From: Cystobacter ferrugineus
GTDB lineage: Bacteria; Myxococcota; Myxococcia; Myxococcales; Myxococcaceae
Direction of reading: 5' to 3'
Length of the DNA stretch: 64,000 bases
Assembly (NCBI RefSeq): GCF_001887355.1
Contig: NZ_MPIN01000002.1
Location: forward strand, 310,001 to 374,000
A program made the translations under genes and the position numbers. This document shows, piece after piece, positions 1-11,595 of this stretch. The notes beneath the pieces were generated by a model. The model searched no databases, was not told where the DNA came from, and worked only from the letters and a program-made list of their open reading frames with translations. Position 1 is the stretch's first letter. Each line of letters begins with the position of its first letter.

Positions 1-314
1 GCTTCTGGGAGCCGGAGTTCGAGGGCTCGGAGCTCAACTTCGCCGGGTGGGCCAAGAAGCTCACCGGCAAGCCCACCATCACCGTGGGCTCGGTGGGGCT
101 GTCGGGCGAGTTCATCGAGACCCTCGCGAAGGGCGCGGGCTCCAAGCCCGCGTCCATTGACAACCTGCTGCGCCGCCTGGAGCGGGAGGAGTTCGACCTG
201 GTGGCGGTGGGCCGCGCGCTCATCTCGGACCCGCAGTGGGCGCGCAAGGTGCGCGAGGGGCGCGACTCGGAGCTGGCCGCCTTCGACCGGGAAGCGCTCG
301 CCACGCTCGTGTGA
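1..314 (+). CDS. NADH:flavin oxidoreductase (Old Yellow Enzyme family), 3' end
   Basis: This is the C-terminal part of an FMN-dependent ene-reductase; the gene begins before the window. The frame is open from base 3 to the TGA at 312-314, about 103 residues. It shows the late TIM-barrel features of the family: a strand ending in TITVGSVGLS, then the DLVAVGRALISDPQW segment, whose Gly-Arg usually contacts the FMN phosphate. Members reduce activated alkenes with NAD(P)H; the substrate cannot be told from this fragment. The family assignment is firm, the specific role is not. Confidence 0.85.
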   Translation, partial: FWEPEFEGSELNFAGWAKKLTGKPTITVGSVGLSGEFIETLAKGAGSKPASIDNLLRRLEREEFDLVAVGRALISDPQWARKVREGRDSELAAFDREALATLV

Positions 315-373
315 GCCCGCGGCGGCGAGCACGGGCTTGCGCGCTCGCCGCCGCCCCGCGTCGTGGTGCCTCG

Positions 374-2170
374 CTACGGCGCGAGCACCGTCACGGTGCG
401 GGTGGTGGTGGCCGTGTTGCCGGAGCGGTCCGTGAGGCGATAGGTGAGGGTATAGGTGCCCGGCACCTGCGGGTCGACCGTGCCGGAGACTTGAATCCGG
501 TTCGGCCAGTAGAAGGTGTCCAGGTAGGGACCATCACAGCTATCGCCACCCGTGGCGCCCGGCTCCTGGAAGGGCGTGCCGTAGGGCAGGGTGAAGCTCT
601 GGGAGCCATTGACACTCAAGTGAGGCGGGCGCGTATCGACGACCGTCCACTCCGTGTCACAGCTCGCCTCGTTGCCGCCGATGTCGACGGCGACGACCGA
701 AGAGGTCCAGGTGCCCGGACGACCCCTGGACTGCGGTGGGTTGCTCACGTACTGGAGTCCGCAGTTGTCGCCGACGTCCATGTCCACGGCGAGCTGGTCG
801 TTGTAGGCGCACTCCGACTGGAGCGTGGCGGGACAGGTCACCAGTGGCGGTGACACGTCGTTGGAGCAGTCATTCGGGCTGACGAGCCGGAAGCGGGTGC
901 GGTTGTTCTCCACCGACGGATCGTACTGCGCATAGGTCACCAGGAAGTGGGCGGGGCTCTGTGCGGCGATGCCCACCCAGTCCCCGGCCGAGCCCGCATG
1001 GAACGCGGCAAGCCAATCCTCCGCGCCCGCTTCGACCGTCCCCGAGGGGGACACCCGCGTGGTGCGTAGCTCGCGCCTTCCGTTGCGCGTGGCCTGCCAG
1101 AGCACCCGGTAGTCCTGTCCATCGAAGGTCGCCTGGAAGGACGCGCCGTTCCAGACGGTGCTCAGGGGGAACTCGGCCGAGGAGCCCACGAGGATGTCCG
1201 CGGAGTCGAGCAGCGCTCCATCCGAGGCGCGCACGCGCCGGGCCTTCACGGACGCGCCCTCGTTCCACAGCACGAGGAACTCGCCCGCCCGCGCGGCGAC
1301 CCGGACCTGGGTCGCGGACGCCGGGGAGAGGGACAGGGGCGTGGTGTCGAGCACCTGTCCCGCCGCGTCCACGCGGGCGGCCTTCACCCCGCCGTCGGCC
1401 CACGCCACCAGGCTCGCGCCCCCATGCGAGGCGGCATGGAAGGCGGGCTCCTCCGGCGCGACGTGGAAGGAGGTGGACTCGATGCGCGTGCCGTCCGAGG
1501 GACGAATCCGGATGCCCTGGAGCCTGTGGTCCGCTTCGCCCGCGCCGATCCAGGCGTAGCCGTGCCAGAACACCAGGTAGTTCGTCCCGTCGAACGTCAC
1601 GGTCGGCGAGTACTGGGGCAGATAATCCGGTGGGCTGATGCGCAGGGGCGCCGTATCGAGTAGCGCGCCATCCGAGGCCCTCACGCGTGCCCCCACGATG
1701 GCCGGGCTCGAGGAGAGATCCGTCCAGGTCACCAGGAAGTTGGCTCCGTCGAAGGCCACCGAGGGCAGGTCGGAGATCGGGCTGCCCGTGGCGATGCGAA
1801 GGGGCGAGGAGTCCAACCGCGCGCCGTCCGAGGCGCGCACCCGCACGGCGAGGATGTCTGGAGTGTCGTGGCCCTCCATCTCCCAGACGACGAGGTAGAC
1901 GCCATTGCCCGCGGCCACCGTGGGCCGGGAGTCGACGGACCAGGGGGGCGTCGTGGTGCTCACGGGCATTTCGGCCGAGGCCTGGAGCGTGGACTCGAGC
2001 GCCCGGGCCGTCTGGCCAATGCCTTGCGTCTGTTGGGGGGCGGCGGGGTCCGTCGGACCACACGCGGCGAGCGCGCCCAGGAGCGGGACGCAGTGCAGCA
2101 GGGAATGCCAGGAAATGCGCGCGCGCGTGCCCAGGCGGGAACTCGTGCGATGACGGGAGTCGGGAATCAC
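374..2170 (-). CDS. Secreted lipoprotein with WD-like repeats and a C-terminal DUF5011/HYR-type domain
   Basis: About 598 residues. The N-terminus has a lipoprotein signal (hydrophobic core then LAAC), so the product is probably membrane-anchored or exported. The middle carries repeated units of the form DG-NFLVTWTD...GARVRASDGALLDTAPLRI, which suggests a beta-propeller-like array. The C-terminal 150 or so residues hold Ig-like segments: one in the style of a HYR domain (PPLVTCPATLQSECAYND) and one like DUF5011 (FTLPYGTPFQEPGATGGDSC). No catalytic motif was found; an adhesive or surface role is inference. The start is uncertain: AGGAGGT at 2188-2182 lies 8 bases before a TTG (2173) and 11 before the GTG used here. 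It is divergent from the M4 protease gene. Confidence 0.8.
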   Translation of the reverse strand: MIPDSRHRTSSRLGTRARISWHSLLHCVPLLGALAACGPTDPAAPQQTQGIGQTARALESTLQASAEMPVSTTTPPWSVDSRPTVAAGNGVYLVVWEMEGHDTPDILAVRVRASDGARLDSSPLRIATGSPISDLPSVAFDGANFLVTWTDLSSSPAIVGARVRASDGALLDTAPLRISPPDYLPQYSPTVTFDGTNYLVFWHGYAWIGAGEADHRLQGIRIRPSDGTRIESTSFHVAPEEPAFHAASHGGASLVAWADGGVKAARVDAAGQVLDTTPLSLSPASATQVRVAARAGEFLVLWNEGASVKARRVRASDGALLDSADILVGSSAEFPLSTVWNGASFQATFDGQDYRVLWQATRNGRRELRTTRVSPSGTVEAGAEDWLAAFHAGSAGDWVGIAAQSPAHFLVTYAQYDPSVENNRTRFRLVSPNDCSNDVSPPLVTCPATLQSECAYNDQLAVDMDVGDNCGLQYVSNPPQSRGRPGTWTSSVVAVDIGGNEASCDTEWTVVDTRPPHLSVNGSQSFTLPYGTPFQEPGATGGDSCDGPYLDTFYWPNRIQVSGTVDPQVPGTYTLTYRLTDRSGNTATTTRTVTVLAP

Positions 2171-2612
2171 CAAGGGGAAGTACCTCCTGTGACGGCCATG
2201 TTGGGGGTAGGTGGGGCGGACAAACCCTAACATACGGCTCCCACTTCTCGTGGGACGAAGGTCTCCGCCTTCAATGACAGCCGGGGGCGTCTCGCGGCCT
2301 TCCTCCGGGTGTCTTCCTTGCTCATGGAAGATTCCATGTGCGGCACCCGGCCGAAGCCATACACAGACACCGCGGAGATGACTCCTTTTGCCTCCGGCGG
2401 TGGGCGCGGCGCCTAGCAAAAGAAGCACTCCGAGTCAAAGGAGGAAGGCCGGATTTTCGCGGGCTCCGCCGCCTCCTGAGCGAACGGTCAACATATCATT
2501 TTCTCAAAAAACGACAATACCGTAATCTGTTCCCTATTTTGTAAAAAGGGGTTATACACAACTCACTGGAAATGCCCGTTCCCCAATTGTTCCAGTGACC
2601 GGAGGCAGTTCA
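2171..2612. promoter_or_regulatory. Divergent intergenic region with an AT-rich core
   Basis: This 442-base gap separates the divergent lipoprotein and M4 protease genes. Bases about 2485-2590 are much richer in A+T than the rest of the window, with runs such as TTCTCAAAAAACG and GTAAAAAGGGGTTATAC. TTATAC at 2552-2557 could be a -10 element for the protease gene, but I see no convincing -35. I found no RNA gene or believable small gene. Confidence 0.4.
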
Positions 2613-4808
2613 GTGAGTCATCGAATTCGCGGAGTCGTGAGTGTTACCGCCCTGTCGTTGTTGATGAGCGCGTGCACCGAAGGCAGCGGCCTGGAGGGCT
2701 CCAAGGCCGAGGGTGTCAAGACTTTGGCGTCGGCGCTTGGCAACAACGTCGTGGACAAGGATGAGGCGGGCGTGGCCCGGTTCATCGTGGGGAATCTGGG
2801 CAATGCCCCGGCCTCCTCGCTCGCCGCGGATCTCGCTCCGGCCCTGGCGACCATCGCGCCCCAGTTCCGCATCAACCAGGGCGATCTGCGGCTCAAGCGC
2901 TCCTACAAGGACGCGCAGGGTGATGAGCACTACCGCTACCAGGTGAGCCACAACGGGCGCGCCATCTACGGCGGCGAGCTGCGTCTGCACGCGCGCGCCG
3001 GGAAGATCATCGCCGCCAACACCAACGTGCGCGGTGACCTGACGGGCCCGGAGAAGGCGGTGGTGGCGCCCGAGGCCGCCGCCCTCGCGGTCGCCGAGGA
3101 TCGCGAGGCCCCGCTGTCCGCGCGCACCGCCGCCGGCGAGCCGGAGCTCTTCTACTACCGCGCCGGTGACAAGCTCCTGCTCGTCTATGAGATCCGCCAG
3201 ACGGGCTCCAAGTCCGACGGCACGCCGGTGGACGACTCGGTGCTCGTCAACTCGCAGGATGGCTCCATCGTCGAGCGCATCCCGCACGTGCACACGGCGC
3301 TGGACCGCAAGCTGTACGACGGCCTCACCAAGAGCACCCTGCCGGGCACCCTGGCGCGCATCGAGGGCGCGGATCCCGTGGCCGACGCGGTCGTCAACAC
3401 CAACTACGATCACCTGGGCACGGTCTACAAGTGCTACAGCGAGCTGTTCGGCCGCGACTCCATCAACAACGCGGGCGCCACGCTCATCAGCACCGTGCAC
3501 CACCAGGTGAACTACGTGAACGCCTTCTGGAACGGCACCCAGATGGTCTACGGCGACGGTAACGGCGTCGATGCCTCCAACCTGGCCAACTCGCTGGACG
3601 TCACCGCGCACGAGCTCACCCACGCCGTGACCGACTATGAGTCGGACCTGGTGTACTCGGGCGAGTCCGGTGGTCTCAACGAGTCCATGTCCGACATCTT
3701 CGGCGCCGTGTGCGAGTGGTATGGCGACGGCAAGGTCGTCAGCGATCGCACCTGGCTCATCGGTGACGACGTGTGGACGCCGGCCACCCCCGGGGACGCG
3801 CTGCGCTACATGGCCAACCCCACCCAGGACGGCGACTCGCTGGACTACTACCCGGACTACTACGGCGGCGTGGACGTGCACTACAGCTCGGGCATCTCCA
3901 ACCTGGCCTTCTACCTGCTGAGCCAGGGTGGTACGCACCCCACGGGCAAGACGACCACGCAGGTGGCGGGCATCGGCATCGAGAAGGCCGCGCGCATCTT
4001 CTACAAGGCCAACGCCGACCTCATGACGCCGAGCACCAGCTTCGAGCAGGCCAAGGTCGCCACCGAGCAGGCCGCGCAGCAGCTCGGCTACGACGAGGCC
4101 ACCATCGCCTCCGTCTCCAACGCCTGGAAGGCCGTGGGTGTGGGCGTGCCCGTGCCGCCTCCTCCCTCCTCGCCGATCGGCAAGGACACGCCGACGCCTG
4201 TCGAGGGCACCAAGGGCTCCAAGAAGTACTTCACCGTCGAGGTGCCCGAGGGTGCGTATGACCTTCAGATCTCCACCTCGGGTGGCACCGGCGACGTGGA
4301 CCTGTACACGCGCTTCGCCAGCGCGCCGACCACCACCACGTATGACTGCAGGGGCTACAAGTCGGGCAACAACGAGGCGTGCACCATCGCCCTGCCGAGC
4401 CACGGCACCTGGTATGTCATGCTCAACGGCTACAGCGCCTACTCCGGCGCCACGCTGACGGTGACCTGGAAGGGTGGCTACACCAACATCGAGAACCGCC
4501 AGAAGGTGACTGGCCTGTCCGGTGCGCCGGGCTCCGAGCAGGTCTTCAAGATCGCGGTGCCTCCGCGTAAGCACGGTGGCAACAACCACGTGCACATCCG
4601 CCTGCACGGCGGCTCGGGCAACGTGGACCTGTACGCGCAGCACGGCTCGGCGCCCAACACCTTCGAGTACGACTGCCGCAGCGTGCACGACCACAACAGC
4701 GAGACGTGCAACCTCAACAACGTGCGCCCGGGCAACTACTACATCCTGGTGTACGGCGCGAAGGGTGGCTTCGAGAACGTGACGCTCGAGGTCCTCCACC
4801 AGGAGTAG
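2613..4808 (+). CDS. M4 family (thermolysin-like) metalloprotease with two C-terminal PPC domains
   Basis: A secreted zinc endopeptidase of 731 residues. After a signal peptide with a lipobox-like MSAC come an FTP/PepSY-type propeptide, then the M4 catalytic domain. Zinc ligands are H333 and H337 of HELTH and E357 of NESMSD; E334 is the catalytic base and H423 (VHYSSG) matches the thermolysin transition-state histidine. Two pre-peptidase C-terminal domains follow (roughly residues 525-620 and 630-730), each with a GxxGDVDLY or GSGNVDLY core; such domains are usually cut off after export. The GTG start has GGAGG at 2601-2605, 7 bases upstream; a longer frame from 2595 has no such site. In a predatory bacterium this is probably an extracellular digestive enzyme (inference). 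A strong terminator follows. Confidence 0.93.
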   Translation: MSHRIRGVVSVTALSLLMSACTEGSGLEGSKAEGVKTLASALGNNVVDKDEAGVARFIVGNLGNAPASSLAADLAPALATIAPQFRINQGDLRLKRSYKDAQGDEHYRYQVSHNGRAIYGGELRLHARAGKIIAANTNVRGDLTGPEKAVVAPEAAALAVAEDREAPLSARTAAGEPELFYYRAGDKLLLVYEIRQTGSKSDGTPVDDSVLVNSQDGSIVERIPHVHTALDRKLYDGLTKSTLPGTLARIEGADPVADAVVNTNYDHLGTVYKCYSELFGRDSINNAGATLISTVHHQVNYVNAFWNGTQMVYGDGNGVDASNLANSLDVTAHELTHAVTDYESDLVYSGESGGLNESMSDIFGAVCEWYGDGKVVSDRTWLIGDDVWTPATPGDALRYMANPTQDGDSLDYYPDYYGGVDVHYSSGISNLAFYLLSQGGTHPTGKTTTQVAGIGIEKAARIFYKANADLMTPSTSFEQAKVATEQAAQQLGYDEATIASVSNAWKAVGVGVPVPPPPSSPIGKDTPTPVEGTKGSKKYFTVEVPEGAYDLQISTSGGTGDVDLYTRFASAPTTTTYDCRGYKSGNNEACTIALPSHGTWYVMLNGYSAYSGATLTVTWKGGYTNIENRQKVTGLSGAPGSEQVFKIAVPPRKHGGNNHVHIRLHGGSGNVDLYAQHGSAPNTFEYDCRSVHDHNSETCNLNNVRPGNYYILVYGAKGGFENVTLEVLHQE

Positions 4809-4842
4809 TCGAGTAGTCCGACGCGGTTGAGGTAGTCCCTGG

Positions 4843-4870
4843 AAGGGGTGGGTCCCACGACCCACCCCTT
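4843..4870. terminator. Bidirectional rho-independent terminator
   Basis: A perfect 12-bp inverted repeat, AAGGGGTGGGTC (4843-4854) and GACCCACCCCTT (4859-4870), has a 4-base loop and is followed by TCTGTTTT on the + strand. It lies between the convergent protease and MFS genes and can serve both. Confidence 0.85.
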
Positions 4871-4877
4871 TCTGTTT

Positions 4878-6053
4878 TCAGGCCCTGTCCGGGAACACGC
4901 GGCGCGCGCCCGCGGCGATGAGGCCCAGGAACACCACGAGCAGCCCCAGGGCCACGGGCAGGCGCGTCCAGTCGGCGAGCAGTCCGACGAGCGGAGGGCC
5001 CACGAGGAAGCCGCCATAGCCCGTCGTGGACACCGCCGCGATGCCCACCGCCGCGGGAATGGCGGACACGCGGCCCGCCGCGCTGAACAACACGGGCACG
5101 AGGTTGGACAGGCCGAGCCCCACGCACCCGAACCCCACGATGGCCGCCACCGGGTGGTGCAGGAGCAGCGCGGCCCCGAGTCCCCCGGCGGCCAGCAGGG
5201 CTCCCGCGCCCAGCAGCACCCGCGGGCCCAGGCCATTGACGAACCGGTCCCCCGTCAGCCGTCCCATGGCCATGGCCAGCGAGAAGCCCGCGTAGCCCGC
5301 GCCCGCGAGTCCCGCGTCGGCCGCCAGGGACTGGCGCAGGTAGACGGCGCTCCAGTCCGCCATGGCCCCCTCCACCATCATCACCACGAAGGCCGCCGCG
5401 CCGAGCACGAGCAGCGGCCCCCGCGGCAGCGCGAAGGCATGCGCGGCCCCGGTCCCATCCGCAGAGGCGGGCAGCAGGAAGCGCGCGCAGGCGAGCACCG
5501 CCGTGCCCCCGAACGCCGCCACTCCCAGCATGTGCGTCTCGGGTGTCATCCCCCGGGAGAGCAGCAGCACGGAGCCCCCCGCGCCGGCCAGGCCGCCCAG
5601 GCTGAACAGGCCATGGAACGAGGACATGATGGTTCTTCCCACCCGGCGCTCCACGGCGACGGCATGGGCATTCATCGCCACGTCCATGGTGCCGTTGGCG
5701 GCCCCGAGCGCCACCAGCGCCAGCACCAGGGACGGGAAGTCGAGCGCGCGCACGGGCAACACCACCAGGGCGCACAGCAGCAGCGCGCTCACGAGCGTGA
5801 CGAAGCGGCTGCCCCAGCGCGACACCAGCGCGCCCGTCACGGGCATGGCCACCAGCGCGCCCGCCGCCACCCCCAACAGCGCCAGTCCCAGCAGGCTCGT
5901 GCTCAACCCCAGCCGGCTCTGCACCGTGGGGATGTGCGGCACCCAGCTCGCGAAGACGAAGCCATTGACGAAGAAGACGGTGGACACCGCCGCACGGGCC
6001 TCTCTCGGGGTGGGCTCGGCGCGCGCCGGGACTTCGAGCGGGGAGGCCCTCAT
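4878..6053 (-). CDS. MFS transporter (YbjJ-like)
   Basis: An inner-membrane major facilitator protein of 391 residues with about 12 hydrophobic segments. The first segment (STVFFVNGFVFASWVPHIP) and general layout resemble YbjJ-type and fucose-permease-like carriers, whose substrates are poorly known. The start was set at the ATG that gives MRASPLEV, with a G-rich AAGGGGG just upstream, because the extra residues in the longer frame are basic and unlike the family. Substrate and direction of transport cannot be read from the sequence. Confidence 0.85.
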   Translation of the reverse strand: MRASPLEVPARAEPTPREARAAVSTVFFVNGFVFASWVPHIPTVQSRLGLSTSLLGLALLGVAAGALVAMPVTGALVSRWGSRFVTLVSALLLCALVVLPVRALDFPSLVLALVALGAANGTMDVAMNAHAVAVERRVGRTIMSSFHGLFSLGGLAGAGGSVLLLSRGMTPETHMLGVAAFGGTAVLACARFLLPASADGTGAAHAFALPRGPLLVLGAAAFVVMMVEGAMADWSAVYLRQSLAADAGLAGAGYAGFSLAMAMGRLTGDRFVNGLGPRVLLGAGALLAAGGLGAALLLHHPVAAIVGFGCVGLGLSNLVPVLFSAAGRVSAIPAAVGIAAVSTTGYGGFLVGPPLVGLLADWTRLPVALGLLVVFLGLIAAGARRVFPDRA

Positions 6054-6273
6054 GGGCGCACCCCCTTCGTGAGCCACGGCTCCAAAACCGGCGGAATCCC
6101 GCATGAACCGGCGGGCCGGGGTCGAGGGGTCGTCGCGCGCTGCTTCCAGGGGAATTCCCGCCATCCTCCTCGGCGGGAAGGGGAAGGGCCCTTGCTTGTC
6201 GTTCGCATGTGTCTCCGCATCCGTGCGTTGTTGTGCACGATATTGCGTGAACATGCTGGTTCATGCAAGAGGG

Positions 6274-7488
6274 TCAGTAGCTCAGGCCATGCGCGGCGGC
6301 CTTGGCCTTCACGCTCTTCATGACGTTGGTGTCGAAGGCGTCCTGCTTGTCGGCCACGTTCTTCGCGCGCCAGGAGTCGCGCTCCGCCGCCAGCTTCGCG
6401 GCCTTCTCCTCCAGGGCCTTGCGCTCCTCGGCGAGCTGTTTGACCTTCGCCGTGCGGCCCTCCGCGTCCAGTTCGCGCAGTTCCGCGGGCAGTTCTTCTT
6501 TCGCCACCCCGGCGAGGGCCTCTGGCTGTGCCGCCAGGTCCACCGCGCCCTGCACCGGCGCGGGCGCGCTGCTCACCGCCGCGGCGGCGGACCCCTTGCC
6601 CCGGCCCCGGGTTGTCTTCAGGAACTGGATGCGCTCGGCCGCGGCCTCCGCGGGCAGCTCCGCCATCTGTCCAGCGCGGGCCTGGTTCGCCTCGCGCGCT
6701 TCCTTCTTCCCCGCGTACATCGTCTTGCGCGCCAGCTCCGCGTTCACCCGGGCCAGCTCCGCGTCATAGGGCGTGGCCACCGCCGCCATTCCGCCCGACT
6801 GCGCCAGGGACTCGTACATCCCATCCGTCAGCTTCGCCGCGTACTTCCATTGCGTCTGGGTCTCGGGGTCGTTTCCACAGCGCACCGTGTTCACCACGAT
6901 GTGCTGCTCCGCCGCCCGCTTCACCCAGTGCTGGAAGTTCCATTGCTTCTCGCGCTGCGCGGGCGGCGCGTCTCCCACCAGGAAGATGAGCTTCATCGTC
7001 TCGCGGCCCGGGTCCCACGACAGCTTCGACACCGCCTCGCCCAGGCCGCGCCCCACGTGCTCGGGCGTGTCGCCGCCGCCATCCGCCTGGAGCTGGCGCA
7101 GGTGCGTGAAGACGCCATCCAGGTCGTCCGTGAGGTCCGTCCACCGGGTGACGTACTCGTCGCCCACGTCCCGGTAGGCCACCATCCCCACCCGCACCCG
7201 AGGCGTGGGCTTGCCCTGGGCGATCCGCGACGCGATGGAGAAGATCTTCTGCTTGGCGCCCTCGATGAGCCCGCTCATGGAGCCCGTGGTGTCCAGGACG
7301 AAGACCAGATCGATTCTCGGCTGGGCTTCTTGCCGCGGGGGCGCGGGAGGCGGGGGCGTCTGTCGTTGAGGCTGGACCTGGGCGGGCGGGGCCGGGGGAG
7401 GGCCACCCGCGAGCGAGTGGGGCGCGGCGAACATGAAGAGGGCGAGCGCGGCCCCGAGCGTGGGGCGCGAGAGAGTCTTCAGGAGCAT
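6274..7488 (-). CDS. Secreted von Willebrand factor A domain protein
   Basis: 404 residues with a Sec signal peptide (LGAALALFMFAAPHSLAGG), a Pro/Gln-rich linker and then a VWA domain from about residue 55 to 250. The metal-binding (MIDAS) motif is DTTGS in VFVLDTTGSMSG, a common variant of DxSxS. The C-terminal third is rich in Lys, Glu and Ala (KQLAEERKALEEKAAKLAA) and probably forms a coiled coil. VWA domains mediate metal-dependent protein contacts; a periplasmic or surface adaptor role is inferred. No partner gene is evident nearby, and the ribosome-binding site is weak. Confidence 0.85.
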   Translation of the reverse strand: MLLKTLSRPTLGAALALFMFAAPHSLAGGPPPAPPAQVQPQRQTPPPPAPPRQEAQPRIDLVFVLDTTGSMSGLIEGAKQKIFSIASRIAQGKPTPRVRVGMVAYRDVGDEYVTRWTDLTDDLDGVFTHLRQLQADGGGDTPEHVGRGLGEAVSKLSWDPGRETMKLIFLVGDAPPAQREKQWNFQHWVKRAAEQHIVVNTVRCGNDPETQTQWKYAAKLTDGMYESLAQSGGMAAVATPYDAELARVNAELARKTMYAGKKEAREANQARAGQMAELPAEAAAERIQFLKTTRGRGKGSAAAAVSSAPAPVQGAVDLAAQPEALAGVAKEELPAELRELDAEGRTAKVKQLAEERKALEEKAAKLAAERDSWRAKNVADKQDAFDTNVMKSVKAKAAAHGLSY

Positions 7489-7836
7489 GGCGAGGAGTCC
7501 GAGGCGGGAAGGAAGGAGTGCTGAAAATCCAGCGCGCGCCGGGGCTGTAACGCGCGAGCCATCGCGCGGATCTACGGGAGCTTTCTTTCGTGACGACGGG
7601 CGACTTCACGGGGTGCGCCGGGTTGACTGGGCATGGCGGGGCGCCGATGCGCGGGGAGAGACGGGTGGGGAGGCACCCGATGCCTCGCGCTGGTATCTCG
7701 GTGGAGTCCGTGTCGGGGCCTCCGAAGTACTGCTATTGATTCATCGCGTTGAGCTGCCCGGCGGGTAGTCGGCCCGGGCACGAAGGGGCCTGGACTTCCC
7801 TCGGGGAGTTCCAGGCCCTCGTCTTCGTAGGCTCTC
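7489..7836. other. Intergenic region with a hairpin
   Basis: This 348-base gap separates two minus-strand genes. It contains an imperfect hairpin at 7787-7817 (GGCCTGGA / TCCAGGCC arms with a CCC/GGG extension), placed just downstream of the nucleotidyltransferase gene. It may end that transcript, though no T-run follows. The rest should hold the promoter of the VWA gene, but I see no clear elements and no credible small gene. Confidence 0.4.
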
Positions 7837-8613
7837 TCAGGACGCGGCGCGCTCGACGACGCGGAGAACCCGTTGCACCAGGGCATGCACCGCCTCCGGG
7901 GTCAGCGCGGGGCCGGGTTGACCCCGACGCGTGGCGAGCGCGGCATCGATGAGGGACGGCTCCTCCAGCCGCTCCCGCGCCCACGCGGCCGCGGCCAGCT
8001 TGGTGCACCACACGCCCTCCTCGGCATACCGCCAGGCCCGGCAGGCGTTGAGCACGTTGTTGGCGCTCGCCGGCTCCTCCCGCGAGTGCCACGCGAGCGA
8101 GGTGCGGATGGCGTCGAGCACCCAGCGCTTGTCCTGGGGCGCCAGCAGCTCGCTCGCGGGCGGTCCGGCCAGCCTCACCCCGTGCTGGCGGGCGATGTCG
8201 AGGTCGATGACGAACCAGTGCGGGGACTCGTCCTCCGGGCGGACGGTGTACCGGTGGCCCATTCCGGCGCCCGTGTTGAGGTTCAGCTCGAAGCGTGGAC
8301 TCGGGGTCGGCCGCGAGACCGTGTCCTTCGGGTACAGGACGAACTCCAATCCCCGGGCGGGGCAGGGCAGGGCGCGGTGATCCAGCTCCCTCGCGATGGC
8401 CTGCTTCGTCGCGAGCTCCACGGGCCGCGCGCAGATGGCGATGATGTCGATGTCGCTCGGTCCGGCTTCATACCCTCCCAGGCTGTTCGAGCCGATGAGG
8501 TAGGCGCCCAGCAGCTCGTCGCCGAGCAGGGCCTGAAGTCGCTTCACGACGGCGTCCGTGTAGCGCACGACCTCGGGGGCCACGTGCGCGGGAATGTCCT
8601 GTGGGGGATTCAT
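7837..8613 (-). CDS. Aminoglycoside adenylyltransferase-like nucleotidyltransferase (AadA/DUF4111 type)
   Basis: 258 residues. The N-terminal nucleotidyltransferase fold has the signature GSNSLGGYEAGPSDIDI (Gly-Ser followed by a DxD metal pair). The C-terminal half matches the helical DUF4111 domain of ANT(3'')/ANT(9) enzymes (LNACRAWRYAEEGVWCTKLAAAAWA). Family members transfer AMP to aminoglycosides such as streptomycin or spectinomycin; whether this chromosomal copy gives resistance or modifies another small molecule is unknown. The start has AGGAGGA directly upstream. It is divergent from the sulfide:quinone oxidoreductase gene. Confidence 0.88.
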   Translation of the reverse strand: MNPPQDIPAHVAPEVVRYTDAVVKRLQALLGDELLGAYLIGSNSLGGYEAGPSDIDIIAICARPVELATKQAIARELDHRALPCPARGLEFVLYPKDTVSRPTPSPRFELNLNTGAGMGHRYTVRPEDESPHWFVIDLDIARQHGVRLAGPPASELLAPQDKRWVLDAIRTSLAWHSREEPASANNVLNACRAWRYAEEGVWCTKLAAAAWARERLEEPSLIDAALATRRGQPGPALTPEAVHALVQRVLRVVERAAS

Positions 8614-8705
8614 TCGTCCTCCTGGAGTGCGATGGAGCAAGACACGGACAGCCGCTAGAGGCCAGCACGTGCTCGTGCCGGGGGGGCGGGAGTGTGAACG
8701 GTTGG

Positions 8706-8736
8706 GTGAAACACCCTGAAACACGTCTTGAAACAA
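8706..8736 (+). promoter_or_regulatory. Triplet of palindromic activator sites upstream of sqr
   Basis: Three related 9-base sites lie at 8706-8714 (GTGAAACAC), 8716-8724 (CTGAAACAC) and 8728-8736 (TTGAAACAA), so their starts are 10 and 12 bases apart. They sit 43-73 bases upstream of the sigma54 -24 element, the usual place for an enhancer-binding protein. The same triplet with the same spacing precedes the second unit of the island at 11498-11528. Binding by the activator at 10138-11496 is inferred. Confidence 0.75.
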
Positions 8737-8777
8737 CCGTGGGGGCGGGGCGCTCGTGTGCTCTCGGAGGCGAGGGG

Positions 8778-8793
8778 TGGCACGCGTGCTGCA
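8778..8793 (+). promoter_or_regulatory. Sigma54 promoter of the sqr-activator unit
   Basis: TGGCACGCGTGCTGCA matches the sigma54 consensus, with GG at 8779-8780 and GC at 8791-8792 separated by exactly 10 bases. Transcription would start near 8804, about 44 bases before the sqr ATG. Confidence 0.82.
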
Positions 8794-8847
8794 CTGGGTC
8801 AGGGTCCTTCCATCCACCCAGGATGGTTGCCACAGCGGGAGAGTGAC

Positions 8848-10125
<1,278 letters not shown>

Positions 10126-10137
10126 CGCCCCTCGCCC

Positions 10138-11496
<1,359 letters not shown>

Positions 11497-11497
11497 C

Positions 11498-11528
11498 GCG
11501 TTTCCCGGTGTTTCACGCGGTGTTTCAA
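11498..11528 (+). promoter_or_regulatory. Triplet of palindromic activator sites upstream of the persulfide dioxygenase
   Basis: Three 9-base sites: 11498-11506 (GCGTTTCCC, degenerate), 11508-11516 (GTGTTTCAC) and 11520-11528 (GTGTTTCAA). The starts are 10 and 12 bases apart, exactly as in the triplet before sqr. The central AAA is TTT here, that is, the same site read on the other strand. They begin right after the activator stop codon. Confidence 0.72.
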
Positions 11529-11566
11529 CCGGGGACGTCCGGGCGTTCCCCCGGGAGGGGCGGCCC

Positions 11567-11582
11567 TGGCACGGTGATCGCA
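11567..11582 (+). promoter_or_regulatory. Sigma54 promoter of the pdo-rhodanese-exporter unit
   Basis: TGGCACGGTGATCGCA has GG (11568-11569) and GC (11580-11581) 10 bases apart, as required for sigma54. Transcription would start near 11593, only about 3 bases before the dioxygenase ATG, so the message may be nearly leaderless. Confidence 0.72.
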
Positions 11583-11595
11583 ATGAGCGCGGGAC

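Noticed and set aside
2610-4865. A 751-codon minus-strand frame antisense to the M4 protease
   Set aside because: Its translation is a low-complexity Val/Arg/His-rich sequence without family features; the + strand gene has intact catalytic motifs.
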